Assembly (NCBI GenBank): GCA_001914235.1
Contig: MQUF01000008.1
Span: 124,001-188,000, forward strand
Length of the DNA: 64,000 nucleotides
Direction: 5' to 3'
DNA from: Desulfobulbaceae bacterium DB1
GTDB taxonomy: Bacteria > Desulfobacterota > Desulfobulbia > Desulfobulbales > SURF-16
Translations under genes and position numbers: made by a program
Shown: in pieces, positions 7,629 to 16,851 of the stretch
How positions within the stretch are numbered: position 1 is the first letter of the stretch
How the letters are laid out: each line of letters opens with the position of its first letter
Notes under the pieces: model-generated
What the model was told of the DNA's origin: nothing
The model's input: only the letters and a program-made list of their open reading frames with translations
Database searches by the model: none

Positions 7629-9296
7629 TTATTGGCTGTTTCTGTTGATGAGTTCCGCGGCGTAGGCCAGGGTCCGGGGAGTTACGGAGCTGCCGTCCAG
7701 CATGGCGGCAATTTCCGCAACCCGCTGCTGCTTGTCGAGCTTGACGATCGCCGTTCGTGTCCGGTCGTTTTCCACCGATTTGCTCACCCGGTAATGATCA
7801 TCGGCACAGGAGGCGATCTGGGGCAGATGGGTTATGCAGAGCACCTGATGATGGGAGGCGAGTTCCCTGATCTTGCGGGCAACCGACTCCGCCGCCTTGC
7901 CGCTGATTCCGGTATCCACCTCGTCGAAAATAACGGTTTCCACCTGGTCTTTACGGGCAAGAAGGCACTTCAGGGCAAGGAGCAGGCGGGACAACTCGCC
8001 GCCTGATGCGATCTGAGCAATGGGCTTGACCGGTTCGCCCCGGTTGGCGGAAAACATGAAAACCGGTTTGTCCGCCCCTGTTCTGCCCAGGGAAGAAAGA
8101 GTCATTTCCCCGCCGGGAAAATCTATTTCAAACACCGCCTGTTCAAGGCTGAGGGAAACGAGTTCCGCCCTAATGGTTTCCGCCAGACGGTGGGCTACCT
8201 CCCGTCGTCTGGCGGATAAATCGGCAGCTCCTTCCAGGAGTTTCTTTCCCAGCACCTGCAATTCCCTGGCAAGGCCGTCAAGGCGATGATCCAATGCCTC
8301 GATTTCTTCCAGTTCCTCGGCGGCCTTCCGGCAGGAATCGATCACATCCGACAGTTCGGGTCCGTATTTTCTTTTGAGCCGCGAAAGCAGATCAAGCCGG
8401 CCGACGATATCCTCAAGCTGACCGGGATCATCCGGGATTCCGTCAAGATAGGCGCGCAGACCGTGCACCTTGTCCTCCAGCTGAAAGGTGTAACCGCTGA
8501 CCTCTTCCGCCAAAGGAGCGATCAGCGGATCAAGGGCGGCCATGGTTCCCAGATTTTTCCGCAACTGGGAAAAGGAACCGGTGGCGTCATAAAGAAGGGA
8601 ATAGCTTTTCCGGCCGAGGCGGGTGAGCTCATCCGCGCTTTTCAACCGGTCCTTTTCGCTGACCAGTTTTTCATCCTCGCCCTCGACCACCCCGGCACTG
8701 ACGATCTCGTTGAGTTGAAAGGAAAGGAAATCCTTGCGCTGCTCCTTGTCCTTTTCTTTTTGCAGCAGGGTCTGGTGTTCCGACTTTTTTTGCTGAAAGA
8801 CGTCATACAGTTCGCCGAAGGCGGCGCGTTGCGACCAGATGTCTCCCACCGCATCGACGAAATCGAGATGAAAGCGGGGAATGAGCAGTTGCTGGTGATC
8901 ATGCTGGCTTGCCAGACTGAAGAGCTCCTCGGCCAGTTCGCCGGTTATCCTGGCGGTGGCCGGACTGCCGTTGACATAGAAACGGCTGCGGCCCTGATCG
9001 GACAGCACCCGTTTCAGGATAATGGCTCCCTCCGCCTCAAAACCCTGTTCGCGCAAGCGGTTCACAAGGACGGCCTGTTCATCGCCCACCTCGAAAAGGG
9101 CTTCGATGACGGCGCTTTCCGCGCCGTTTCGTACCCAGCTTGCCGCGCCCTTGCCGCCGGAAAGAAGATGGATGGCCTGGAGAATGATGGATTTCCCGGC
9201 CCCGGTTTCTCCGGTGAGCACGGACAGCCCGCTGTTAAAGGAAAGAGAAAGCTTTTCGATCAGTGCCAGGTTGGCAATGTGGAGTTCGCAGAGCAT
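7629..9296 (-). CDS. recN: DNA repair protein RecN
   Basis: 555 aa, normal for RecN. An SMC-like ATPase: Walker A GETGAGKS at 29-36, long central coiled coil (about 150-370), then the C-terminal signature SGGELSRLLLALK and Walker B TVIFDEVDTGISG. It acts in recombinational double-strand break repair. The N-terminus MLCELHIANLALIEKL is typical of the family and supports the ATG at 9296. No LexA-like box is evident in the short divergent region upstream. Confidence 0.97.
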   Translation of the reverse strand: MLCELHIANLALIEKLSLSFNSGLSVLTGETGAGKSIILQAIHLLSGGKGAASWVRNGAESAVIEALFEVGDEQAVLVNRLREQGFEAEGAIILKRVLSDQGRSRFYVNGSPATARITGELAEELFSLASQHDHQQLLIPRFHLDFVDAVGDIWSQRAAFGELYDVFQQKKSEHQTLLQKEKDKEQRKDFLSFQLNEIVSAGVVEGEDEKLVSEKDRLKSADELTRLGRKSYSLLYDATGSFSQLRKNLGTMAALDPLIAPLAEEVSGYTFQLEDKVHGLRAYLDGIPDDPGQLEDIVGRLDLLSRLKRKYGPELSDVIDSCRKAAEELEEIEALDHRLDGLARELQVLGKKLLEGAADLSARRREVAHRLAETIRAELVSLSLEQAVFEIDFPGGEMTLSSLGRTGADKPVFMFSANRGEPVKPIAQIASGGELSRLLLALKCLLARKDQVETVIFDEVDTGISGKAAESVARKIRELASHHQVLCITHLPQIASCADDHYRVSKSVENDRTRTAIVKLDKQQRVAEIAAMLDGSSVTPRTLAYAAELINRNSQ

Positions 9297-9512
9297 TTTT
9301 TAAATTGACAAACCAAGGATGATGCTTGATATTTATATGCGAGACAAAGAAATTAAAATACATTTATTTTTCGCCTATTGTCAATTTCCATTTTCACCTT
9401 ATCATTTTCTAAAAGCCCATTACACGCTTCCGCATTACGAGCACAAAGAAGAATGGCTCTTCACCGCCGGATTAATTTTTCCCATAAGGCAAGGCAATTG
9501 TCATTACTCACC

Positions 9513-10925
9513 ATGTCTTTTCCCGCATGTATTCAACGGCTTGTTTCCCTTGTTGTCGTTTTTTTTCTGCTCTTCGTCGACATCCTGCCTTTTTACGGCA
9601 ATCGCTCGGCATACGCCTTTTCCGTCAAGGATGAGCGGGAATACGGGGAAATGATGCTTTCCGTCATCCGCCGCGAATTCAATCTGCTGGATGAACTGGA
9701 TATCATTCAATATGTCAATGACCTTGGCGACTCCATTCTGTCGGTCGCCGGTTCCCAATATTTCGATTATCACTTTTACGTCATTAATAATAAAGAATTC
9801 AATGCCTTTGCCACGCCTTCCGGTTTGATCTTTTTCCATTCCGGCATCATCAGCGCCATGGAAACTGAAGGAGAATTCGTCAGCGTCATGGCGCATGAAT
9901 GCGGTCATGTCATGAGCCGCCATATTGCCCAGCGCATCGAGAATTCCCTGAAAGTCAATGCCGGTACCCTGGCGATGATGCTGGCCGGTATCGCCATGGG
10001 AGGAGGCGCTCTTTCCCAGGCCCTGGTCACCGGCGGCATGGCCGCCGGAGCCGCCATGAATCTTGAGTTCAGCCGTCAGGACGAAGAGGAAGCCGACAGG
10101 GTCGGCTTCAAATTAATGGAAGGGCAGCAGAGGGATCCGAAGGAAATGCTGACCATGCTGAACAAAATGTATCGCGAATCGAAAATCAGAATGGGCAATA
10201 TCCCGCAGTATCTCCTCACCCATCCGAAGCCGAAACTCCGCATGGATTATGTCGAGGACCTGATCCATGTCAAGGGCGAGTCGCAGTATCAAGCCTATGA
10301 TCAGTTTGATTTCCTCCGCATGCAGAGAAGGGTTGCCTCCCTGACCCAGGAACCGCAGAAACTGTATGGCAAATACCGCAAGGAACTGCGCGAGTCATCC
10401 GACGAGTCGGCAAAGATCATGGCAACCTATGGGCTTGCCCTGGCTGATGTTTCCATCGGCAACTATGAACAGGGAGTGGAAAAACTGCGCGAGGTCATTC
10501 GTTTTTTCCCGGATAAGCCGATTCTTCTCACCGATCTGGGCATACTGTACTTAAACAGCGGTCGGCTTGAAACCGCGCTGATGTATCTTGAAGAGTCCAG
10601 GGCGAAAAACCCGAACAACTGGTACACCGGCTACCATCTGGCCCAGGCGCAGTTGCAGGCGGGAAACGAGAAACGGGCTGAGGAGCTGTTTAAACAGATC
10701 ATGGGGCATTTCCCCGACTTTCCCGGCGTTTATTTTCAGCTTGGTCAGATAGAATCAAAACGGGGAAATCTGTTTCTTTCCCATCTCTATCTCGGCAAGA
10801 ATTTCTATTACGAAGGGAATTTTCCCATCAGCACCTTTCATCTGAAAAAGGCCCTTTCCCTGGCAATTGGACCCGAGCGGGAAGAGATACTGGTCTTGCT
10901 CGATAAAATAAAAAAGGTGGAATAA
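9513..10925 (+). CDS. BepA-like M48 metalloprotease with TPR repeats
   Basis: About 470 aa from ATG 9513. Signal peptide ending SAYA at about residue 35, M48 peptidase with zinc motif HECGH (128-132) and downstream glutamate ligand in DEEEADR (about 192), a Gly/Ala-rich segment between, and TPR repeats in the C-terminal 170 residues. BepA-type enzymes act in the periplasm on outer-membrane protein assembly, degrading stalled substrates. An in-frame ATG at 9453 and a longer frame from 9378 exist; I prefer 9513 because it gives a compact signal peptide, but no start has a strong ribosome site. Confidence 0.88.
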   Translation: MSFPACIQRLVSLVVVFFLLFVDILPFYGNRSAYAFSVKDEREYGEMMLSVIRREFNLLDELDIIQYVNDLGDSILSVAGSQYFDYHFYVINNKEFNAFATPSGLIFFHSGIISAMETEGEFVSVMAHECGHVMSRHIAQRIENSLKVNAGTLAMMLAGIAMGGGALSQALVTGGMAAGAAMNLEFSRQDEEEADRVGFKLMEGQQRDPKEMLTMLNKMYRESKIRMGNIPQYLLTHPKPKLRMDYVEDLIHVKGESQYQAYDQFDFLRMQRRVASLTQEPQKLYGKYRKELRESSDESAKIMATYGLALADVSIGNYEQGVEKLREVIRFFPDKPILLTDLGILYLNSGRLETALMYLEESRAKNPNNWYTGYHLAQAQLQAGNEKRAEELFKQIMGHFPDFPGVYFQLGQIESKRGNLFLSHLYLGKNFYYEGNFPISTFHLKKALSLAIGPEREEILVLLDKIKKVE

Positions 10926-10984
10926 TTTTCAATCGTATTCCGGCGAAAGAACATCCTGCTTTTTTGGGGCGGTGAAGGGTGAAG

Positions 10985-13123
10985 ATGGATTCCCTTCCGG
11001 AAGAACTTCGTGCATTTACCGTCACCCGGCACATGGAAGGGCCTGATTATACGGAGCACCACCTGACAAGGCCGGGCTGGAAGGAAGAGGTCGTTTTCCG
11101 GAATTTTGCTTCCTGTCTGCCGCAGGGCAACGGACAAGGGGAGAAATTCCGGGCCGAAATCAGCAGCTGGTCACGCCTCGGCATGCATCCGCACATCCAG
11201 ACCTGTTACGGTTTTCTGCCCGGACACGATACAGCCTTTTTCCTTGAGAAAACAGAGGGGGAAAGTCTCGATCATCTGATCAACACCGGCAATCTTTCCC
11301 TCAGAAGCATCCTTTCCCTGGCCATGCAGATATGTCACGGCGCTGAGTATCTGCACACTCACAAAATTCACCATATCCCCCTTGCCCCGAAGGACATTGC
11401 CGTTTCCCCGGCCTCCCTGGCCAAGATCTGCAATCTTGTTCATTCCGGCAGTTTGCGGAAAAACCGGGATTGCCGATTTTCCGTCAAAACCGACATCATT
11501 GCCTTTGGTTCCCTTGTGTGGAAAATGGCCCGGGACGGCGGTCAATCCGGGACGAACCGCGAAAATCGCGGTAAGCTGCTCGGTCCCTTTCTGGCAAAAT
11601 GTGCTTCCCCTGAAGGCCCTGGGGATTTTTCCGTTCTGCGCCGGGAACTGAACGCCCTGTACCGCATGACTTTTGCGGTGGATTGCCCCTATTGTGAGAT
11701 AGATCTTCATTTGCAAGCGCACTACCTGAACAATCTGGCGGTGTTGCATCTTGAAACAGGACGGTTCCGGGAAGGTTTTGTCTTGCTGAACAAGGCCCTG
11801 CTGCTGCAGGACAGGCTCTCCGAATCGATTTACAATCTCATTGCCTGCAAGCTTCGCAGCGGTATGTTTCCCCCGGCCGCTATTCTTTCGATGATTGAGG
11901 CTGCATCGGTTGACAGTTCGGTGGCGGAACACATTGACGGGCTGAAAAAAATTGCTGAAGAAATTCAGCAAAAGGGCATGGAGCGGAAATTACGTCCTCC
12001 GCCTTTTCTTCTTTGTCCCGCTCTCCGTTCGCTTTCTTTTTATCGCCGGGAAAAACAGAAAAAAAGGGTGAAAACAGTTATTGAAAATCACCTGAAAAAT
12101 CTCCGCTACGAATCATGCCTGAAATCCCTGTTATCTGCCTGGAAAAGGGAGAAGTTCCAGAAGAATCCTTTTTTTTCATCAATATTTGAACGCCTTCTGG
12201 CCAGAAGCGACACGCTGGACATTACGGGTGTGCAGCGATACGCCGTTCTCAAGGAAAACAATCTTCCGGTGCGGCATCTGTGTTATCTGCCCGGCACAAA
12301 GAAAATTGCCGTAAATTTTGATGGAAAGAGTCTCTGTATCCTCAATTACGGGGCTGGACCGCGAAGTATCACCCTGCAAACCGATGACCGACGGCTCACG
12401 GCCCTGACTGTTTCCCCTGATGGCCGCATCATTGCCGCGGCGACTGATTGCGGTGTCATTCTTTTCTGGCAGGCAAGGACCGGCCGGAAAATACTGGAGG
12501 AAAAAAGTCATGAAGGGAAAATAAACGCCGTCGATTTTTCCCATGACAGCCGTTTTTTTGCCAGCGGCGGGGTTGACGGCAGGCTGATTACCCGTGCTGT
12601 TGCCACCGGCAATAAAAAAATCGTCACGCCATGGGAAGATCAGCCTGTCGAAACGCTGGCCTTTGTCCCGGGATTACTTGACCTGGTGGTCGGCAGTCAT
12701 GACGGCGAGGTGAAAATAATGGCCTCCAGGGGGAAGAAATGTCTGCATACCATCCGGGCGCATAATCAGCCGGTGACATCGCTTACCCTTGCGCCCCGGG
12801 GTGATTTCTTCGCCACCTGCGCCGGCGAAATCAAAATTTGGGACAGACACAGCGGCGAGTGCCTGGAAAATTCGGGAAAAGATGGGGCCGGAGCAACTCG
12901 GGTGCTGCTGCTTGACGACAACCGGCATCTGGTTTCAACCGGCATGGATGACATCATCCGCATCCGGGATCTAATCACCGGCGATGTGGTCGCGGTGCTC
13001 GACGGCAGAGGCACCGGCATCAGCTGTCTGGCAAAAGGGTCGCAGCCGCATTTTTTCTTTGCCGGCCGGCAGGGCGGAGGTCTGCTTATCTGGAAGCTTT
13101 TTTACAATCTTTTTTTTGGTTGA
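10985..13123 (+). CDS. Pseudokinase-TPR-WD40 repeat fusion protein
   Basis: About 712 aa. Residues ~10-215 resemble a Ser/Thr kinase fold, with hinge-like ..FFLEKTEGESLDHLI and helix E ..GAEYLHTHKIHH, but the catalytic loop reads HIPLAPKDI instead of HRDLKPEN, there is no DFG, and no VAIK-type lysine is visible. It is therefore probably a pseudokinase. A TPR-like stretch (about 235-330, LHLETGRFREGFVLLNKAL) and a basic linker follow, then seven or so WD40 repeats (about 415-712). No signal peptide or membrane segment. Start is ATG 10985 or GTG 10979. It lies 60 bp after the BepA-like gene. Function unknown; a scaffold is plausible. Confidence 0.7.
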   Translation: MDSLPEELRAFTVTRHMEGPDYTEHHLTRPGWKEEVVFRNFASCLPQGNGQGEKFRAEISSWSRLGMHPHIQTCYGFLPGHDTAFFLEKTEGESLDHLINTGNLSLRSILSLAMQICHGAEYLHTHKIHHIPLAPKDIAVSPASLAKICNLVHSGSLRKNRDCRFSVKTDIIAFGSLVWKMARDGGQSGTNRENRGKLLGPFLAKCASPEGPGDFSVLRRELNALYRMTFAVDCPYCEIDLHLQAHYLNNLAVLHLETGRFREGFVLLNKALLLQDRLSESIYNLIACKLRSGMFPPAAILSMIEAASVDSSVAEHIDGLKKIAEEIQQKGMERKLRPPPFLLCPALRSLSFYRREKQKKRVKTVIENHLKNLRYESCLKSLLSAWKREKFQKNPFFSSIFERLLARSDTLDITGVQRYAVLKENNLPVRHLCYLPGTKKIAVNFDGKSLCILNYGAGPRSITLQTDDRRLTALTVSPDGRIIAAATDCGVILFWQARTGRKILEEKSHEGKINAVDFSHDSRFFASGGVDGRLITRAVATGNKKIVTPWEDQPVETLAFVPGLLDLVVGSHDGEVKIMASRGKKCLHTIRAHNQPVTSLTLAPRGDFFATCAGEIKIWDRHSGECLENSGKDGAGATRVLLLDDNRHLVSTGMDDIIRIRDLITGDVVAVLDGRGTGISCLAKGSQPHFFFAGRQGGGLLIWKLFYNLFFG

Positions 13124-13266
13124 ATCCGCGGTTGCCGCAGCGCCCCGGCAAAGAACAAAATCAGGAAAAATATCCATGACCGCCTCGGTTTTGTGATATT
13201 ATCTTCTTATCATTAGTGACGTGCCGCTTTGTTGCGCAAACCCCTTCCACAGGGAGAACTCCGGCA

Positions 13267-14439
13267 ATGAAAAGGGTCATCACCACCGAAAAAAAGCCTA
13301 TTAAATTATGGCTTGATGATATCGAGGCCGGCGCCTTTGAGCAGGCCAGAAATCTTGCCAATCTTCCTTTTATTTTCAAGCATGTTGCCGTGATGCCTGA
13401 TGCCCACCAGGGCTACGGCATGCCGATTGGCGGCGTGATGGCCGCGGAAGATGTGGTCATACCAAACGCCGTTGGCGTTGACATCGGCTGCGGCATGTGC
13501 GCGGTCAGGACATCGCTCAGCGCTCTTTCCACGGACAAAATCAAAGCCGTTCTGTCCGGTATCAGGAAAACAGTCCCTCTTGGTTTCAATCATCACAAAA
13601 AGAAGCAGGACGCCGCCCTGATGCCCCAGCCGGAGGGCGGTCAACTCCATGATCTCCCCATCATCTCCCAGGAATACCACAGCGCCTTAACCCAACTCGG
13701 TACCCTGGGCGGCGGCAATCATTTTATTGAAATCCAGCGCGGCAATGATGGTCATATCTGGTTGATGATCCATTCCGGCAGCCGTAATCTCGGATTCAAG
13801 GTGGCCAACCATTACAACCGGCTGGCCATTGATCTCAATAGAAAATGCAGCGCCGCTATTCCTGAAAAGTGGCAGCTTGCCTTTCTGCCGGTTGATAACA
13901 AGTTCGGCAGAACGTATCTTAAGGAAATGCAGTACTGTGTGGATTTTGCCTATGCCAATCGCAAACTGATGATGGAGCGGGTCAAGGCGGCGTTGCGGGC
14001 GGTGCAGCCGGATGTGGTTTTCGGCGACATTATCAACATCGCTCACAATTACGCCGCCCTGGAAACGCACTTCCACAAAAGTGTCATGGTCCATCGCAAA
14101 GGCGCCACCAGCGCACGAGAAGGGGAGATAGGCATTATTCCCGGCTCCCAGGGCAGCCCGAGTTATATCGTCAAAGGCCTGGGCAACACGGACAGTTTCA
14201 CCTCCTGCTCCCATGGCGCCGGACGGAAGATGGGCCGCAAACAGGCCCAGCGCCAGCTTGATCTTGCCCAGGAAAAGAAAAAACTCGACGATCAGGGCAT
14301 TATTCACGCCATACGACATGAACGTGATCTGGACGAAGCCGCCGGTGCATATAAAAATATCGATGAGGTCATAGAAAACCAGCTTGACCTGGTCGAGGTG
14401 ATAGTTGAATTACGCCCCTTGGCCGTGATCAAAGGGTGA
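13267..14439 (+). CDS. rtcB: RNA-splicing ligase RtcB
   Basis: 390 aa from ATG 13267, which follows AGGGAGAA; the frame opens 17 codons earlier. Metal and GTP-binding signatures are complete: MPDAHQGYGMPIG, GVDIGCGM, GGGNHFIE, and HGAGRKMGR with the histidine that is guanylylated. RtcB joins 2',3'-cyclic phosphate or 3'-phosphate RNA ends to 5'-OH ends in tRNA splicing/repair. The partner archease is not beside it; two small uncharacterised genes follow at close spacing. No sigma-54/RtcR arrangement as in E. coli is visible. Confidence 0.97.
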   Translation: MKRVITTEKKPIKLWLDDIEAGAFEQARNLANLPFIFKHVAVMPDAHQGYGMPIGGVMAAEDVVIPNAVGVDIGCGMCAVRTSLSALSTDKIKAVLSGIRKTVPLGFNHHKKKQDAALMPQPEGGQLHDLPIISQEYHSALTQLGTLGGGNHFIEIQRGNDGHIWLMIHSGSRNLGFKVANHYNRLAIDLNRKCSAAIPEKWQLAFLPVDNKFGRTYLKEMQYCVDFAYANRKLMMERVKAALRAVQPDVVFGDIINIAHNYAALETHFHKSVMVHRKGATSAREGEIGIIPGSQGSPSYIVKGLGNTDSFTSCSHGAGRKMGRKQAQRQLDLAQEKKKLDDQGIIHAIRHERDLDEAAGAYKNIDEVIENQLDLVEVIVELRPLAVIKG

Positions 14440-14488
14440 AACGAGGATCGTTCTCAATATACAGATGACAAGAACAAGGAGGATCTGC

Positions 14489-14851
14489 ATGACAACCCAA
14501 TTTTCGTTTACCAAGATAGAAAATGAATTACTGCCTGACTTCAGAAAAAAAATCGGCGCAGCGGAATCAACCGCCGATGTGAAAAAATTTTATGTTTATA
14601 CCATGCAGGATCTCATTCGCCAGGTTTTTTCCGGCAGCATTGATGTGGGGTATGACGATGTCGCCCTGCTGCCGAACCAGATGCCGGCATATTCCATCAG
14701 CGCATCGGTTCAGGATCATGAAAATTTTTCAACCATCTGGACCACATCCGATTTGCCGCATGTCATCAACCGCTTCACGGAAACCGCCCTGAATCGATAC
14801 CGTCATCTGGAGAAAAATTCGGAAAAGACCGAGGCCAAGATACGAATGTAA
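14489..14851 (+). CDS. Uncharacterised 120-aa protein in the rtcB operon
   Basis: ATG 14489 is chosen because AAGGAGG precedes it at ideal distance; the longer frame from 14465 lacks this. The protein is acidic/polar with no signal peptide, membrane segment or cysteine motif, and I do not recognise a family. It does not look like archease (no DHTADVG-type motif). It starts 49 bp after rtcB and ends 2 bp before the next gene, so it is very likely cotranscribed with both. A role connected with RNA-end repair or its regulation is inference from position only. Confidence 0.8.
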   Translation: MTTQFSFTKIENELLPDFRKKIGAAESTADVKKFYVYTMQDLIRQVFSGSIDVGYDDVALLPNQMPAYSISASVQDHENFSTIWTTSDLPHVINRFTETALNRYRHLEKNSEKTEAKIRM

Positions 14852-14853
14852 CA

Positions 14854-15135
14854 ATGTCCACCATCCGTCAACAGATCATCGCCCTGTTGTCCGAGGAGGA
14901 AGTCAATGCCAGGGATATTTCCCAAAGTCTGTCAATTCGCGAAAAGGAGGTGTATGAACATCTTGAGCACATAAACCGGTCGCTCAACGCATCAGGCAGA
15001 AAACTGCTGGTTCAGCCGTACACATGCCTGCATTGCGGATACATTTTCAAGGAACGCGACCGTTTCAAGCGTCCCGGACGCTGCCCAAGGTGCAAGGAAG
15101 GGCATATCCGGATGGCCACCTATCGTATAAAATGA
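14854..15135 (+). CDS. Winged-helix protein with C-terminal zinc ribbon (putative regulator)
   Basis: 93 aa. Residues 1-50 form an HTH of ArsR/MarR-like pattern (QQIIALLSEEEVNARDISQ.., EVYEHLEHI). Residues 57-82 hold CLHC and CPRC, a four-cysteine zinc ribbon. This architecture is seen in predicted transcriptional regulators, many archaeal. It begins 2 bp after the preceding stop, third in the rtcB operon. It may regulate this operon or bind nucleic acid in the same process; neither is shown. Confidence 0.78.
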   Translation: MSTIRQQIIALLSEEEVNARDISQSLSIREKEVYEHLEHINRSLNASGRKLLVQPYTCLHCGYIFKERDRFKRPGRCPRCKEGHIRMATYRIK

Positions 15136-15288
15136 TTATTTTTCGTTTCGGGTCGTATCATGGCAACCAATTGAAATTACAGAGATGTCTACCCGATGTC
15201 GGGTCAAATTGCAGGCCGTATCTGCCGATGTCCTCTATTTTTTTCCGCTGTCCCGCAGTACATTCCGGGTAAAAGAGGAAAAAAACTG

Positions 15289-15318
15289 ATGAATAAAAAA
15301 ACAAGGAGGACATCATGA
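15289..15318 (+). other. Possible leader peptide overlapping the next start
   Basis: A 9-codon ORF (MNKKTRRTS) with GAGG upstream ends in a TGA that overlaps the ATG at 15315 (ATGA). Its two AGG arginine codons are also the Shine-Dalgarno sequence of the next gene. It may couple or attenuate translation, or be accidental. Confidence 0.3.
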
Positions 15319-15752
15319 AAAAAAATATCGTTTTTGCATTGTTGGCACTGTTGAGTTTTTCTTCTCTTGAAGCCCGGGCGGACAGCGCATCGGTTGGTAC
15401 GGCCGCCGGCCTGATCGGCGGTGCTGCGGTTGGACATGCCGTCGGGCATGATACGGGAGGAACGCTGCTTGGTGCGGCGGTGGGTGGTGTTTTCGGATAC
15501 ATCATCGGCAACGAAATGGATCACAACACCGTGCGGTATGCCTATCCGGACCATAGAAGGCCCGTGTATGTTGTCGAGCCGCCCTATTATCGTCGGCCGG
15601 AAACCGTTGTGGTTGTCAACCGCTACAGGCCGGTACAACCCTATCCGGTGTATCGGGATGTGGTCTTTGTGCCGGACCGGCATTATTCTTCCGGTCGCCA
15701 TGGCCGACACGAACATCATGACCGTGGCAACCATTCCGGCTGGAGAAGGTAA
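15315..15752 (+). CDS. Glycine-zipper exported protein
   Basis: 145 aa. A signal peptide (1-22, ending ARA) precedes a glycine-zipper segment (about 25-75) with GxxxG repeats such as GLIGGAAVGHAVG and GAAVGGVFGYIIG, typical of outer-membrane-associated proteins that insert or oligomerise. The rest is rich in Tyr, Pro, Arg and His (PVYVVEPPYYRRP, HGRHEHHD), so it is basic and possibly metal-binding. Strong site AAGGAGG before the ATG. It converges with rlmN after 15 bp. Exact function unknown. Confidence 0.82.
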   Translation: MKKNIVFALLALLSFSSLEARADSASVGTAAGLIGGAAVGHAVGHDTGGTLLGAAVGGVFGYIIGNEMDHNTVRYAYPDHRRPVYVVEPPYYRRPETVVVVNRYRPVQPYPVYRDVVFVPDRHYSSGRHGRHEHHDRGNHSGWRR

Positions 15753-15767
15753 AGAATACAGGATTGG

Positions 15768-16835
15768 TTAATCGGATGGTTGCGTCGATGACTTTGCCGC
15801 AAGCTGGCCGCAGGCTGCTGAAATATCAGCGCCTCGGCTGGTTCGGACCAGCACGGTGTAACCGTTGTCCTTCAGAATGTCCTGGAAGGCGTCGATGCGT
15901 TCCTGATCCGGCTTGAAAAATGGAAGCTGCGGCACTTCGTTGCAGGGAAGCAGATTGATTTTGGCTGGTATGCCACGCAAAATGGCTGCCAGCCTTTTTG
16001 CATCACGATCAGAATCATTGACCCCTTTTATCAGGATATATTCGAACATAATCCTTTTCCGTTTGGGGACAGGGAGTTTTTTACAGGCGTCAAGAAGCAC
16101 TTCAAGGGGATAGCGGACATTGACCGGCATCAAACGGTTTCGTGTTTCATTGTCAGACGCATGGAGCGAAACGGCAAGATTTACCTTGAATATGCCGGCC
16201 AGCTCCATCATTTTCGGTACAAGACCGCAGGTGGAAACAGTGATTTTGCGGTCTGAAAAATTGAGTCCCAGTTCATCCAGCAAAATGGTGAGCGCCCTGA
16301 CAAGATTATCAAAATTGGCCAGCGGCTCGCCCATGCCCATAAAAACAAGGTTGTTGACAATCCCCATCCCTCTGCGGGACAGATCATCCTGCACCGCGCA
16401 GATCTGATTCACCATTTCCGCACAGCTCAGATTTCTGGTAAATCCCATGGTGCCGGTAAGGCAGAATGCGCATCCCATGGCGCACCCGACCTGGGAGGAA
16501 ACACAAAGCGTATGCCTGTCGTCTTCAGGGATTAAAACGCTTTCTATCATCCTGCCGTCAGCAAGTCTGAAGCCATATTTGATCGTTCCGTCCTGCGAAA
16601 TTTCCGTGATCTCGGGTTCCATCCGACTAAAAAAGAATTCCTCGGCCAAAGATTCGCGCAACTCCCTTGCCAGATCCGTCATCTGGGAAAAATCAGTGAT
16701 TCCAGGTCGATAAAGCCAGGAAAAAATCTGCTTTGTCCGGAAAGAAGGCATTTTCCGTTCACGAATAAGAACGGACAAATCTTCGCGGGTCAGATTTTTG
16801 AGGTCGATGCGTGATTTTTGAGAGGGAAAAGACAC
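15768..16835 (-). CDS. rlmN: 23S rRNA (A2503)-C2/tRNA (A37)-C2 methyltransferase RlmN
   Basis: 355 aa from GTG 16835, the best start that does not run into the upstream receiver gene; the open frame goes to 16943. Radical SAM motif CAMGCAFC (Cys118, 122, 125), GEPL motif (FMGMGEPLANFDN), and the C-terminal Cys342 in ISAACGQ used in the methyl-transfer mechanism are all present. The enzyme methylates A2503 of 23S rRNA and A37 of some tRNAs. It lies 16 bp downstream of the receiver gene and may be cotranscribed with it. Confidence 0.95.
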   Translation of the reverse strand: MSFPSQKSRIDLKNLTREDLSVLIRERKMPSFRTKQIFSWLYRPGITDFSQMTDLARELRESLAEEFFFSRMEPEITEISQDGTIKYGFRLADGRMIESVLIPEDDRHTLCVSSQVGCAMGCAFCLTGTMGFTRNLSCAEMVNQICAVQDDLSRRGMGIVNNLVFMGMGEPLANFDNLVRALTILLDELGLNFSDRKITVSTCGLVPKMMELAGIFKVNLAVSLHASDNETRNRLMPVNVRYPLEVLLDACKKLPVPKRKRIMFEYILIKGVNDSDRDAKRLAAILRGIPAKINLLPCNEVPQLPFFKPDQERIDAFQDILKDNGYTVLVRTSRGADISAACGQLAAKSSTQPSD

Positions 16836-16851
16836 AATAGAAAAGAGAACT

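Noticed and set aside
8286-9308. 340-codon plus-strand ORF opposite recN
   Set aside because: Antisense to the conserved Walker A half of RecN.
14489-14851. orf120 as archease
   Set aside because: Archease is the usual RtcB partner, but this protein lacks its conserved aspartate/histidine pattern.
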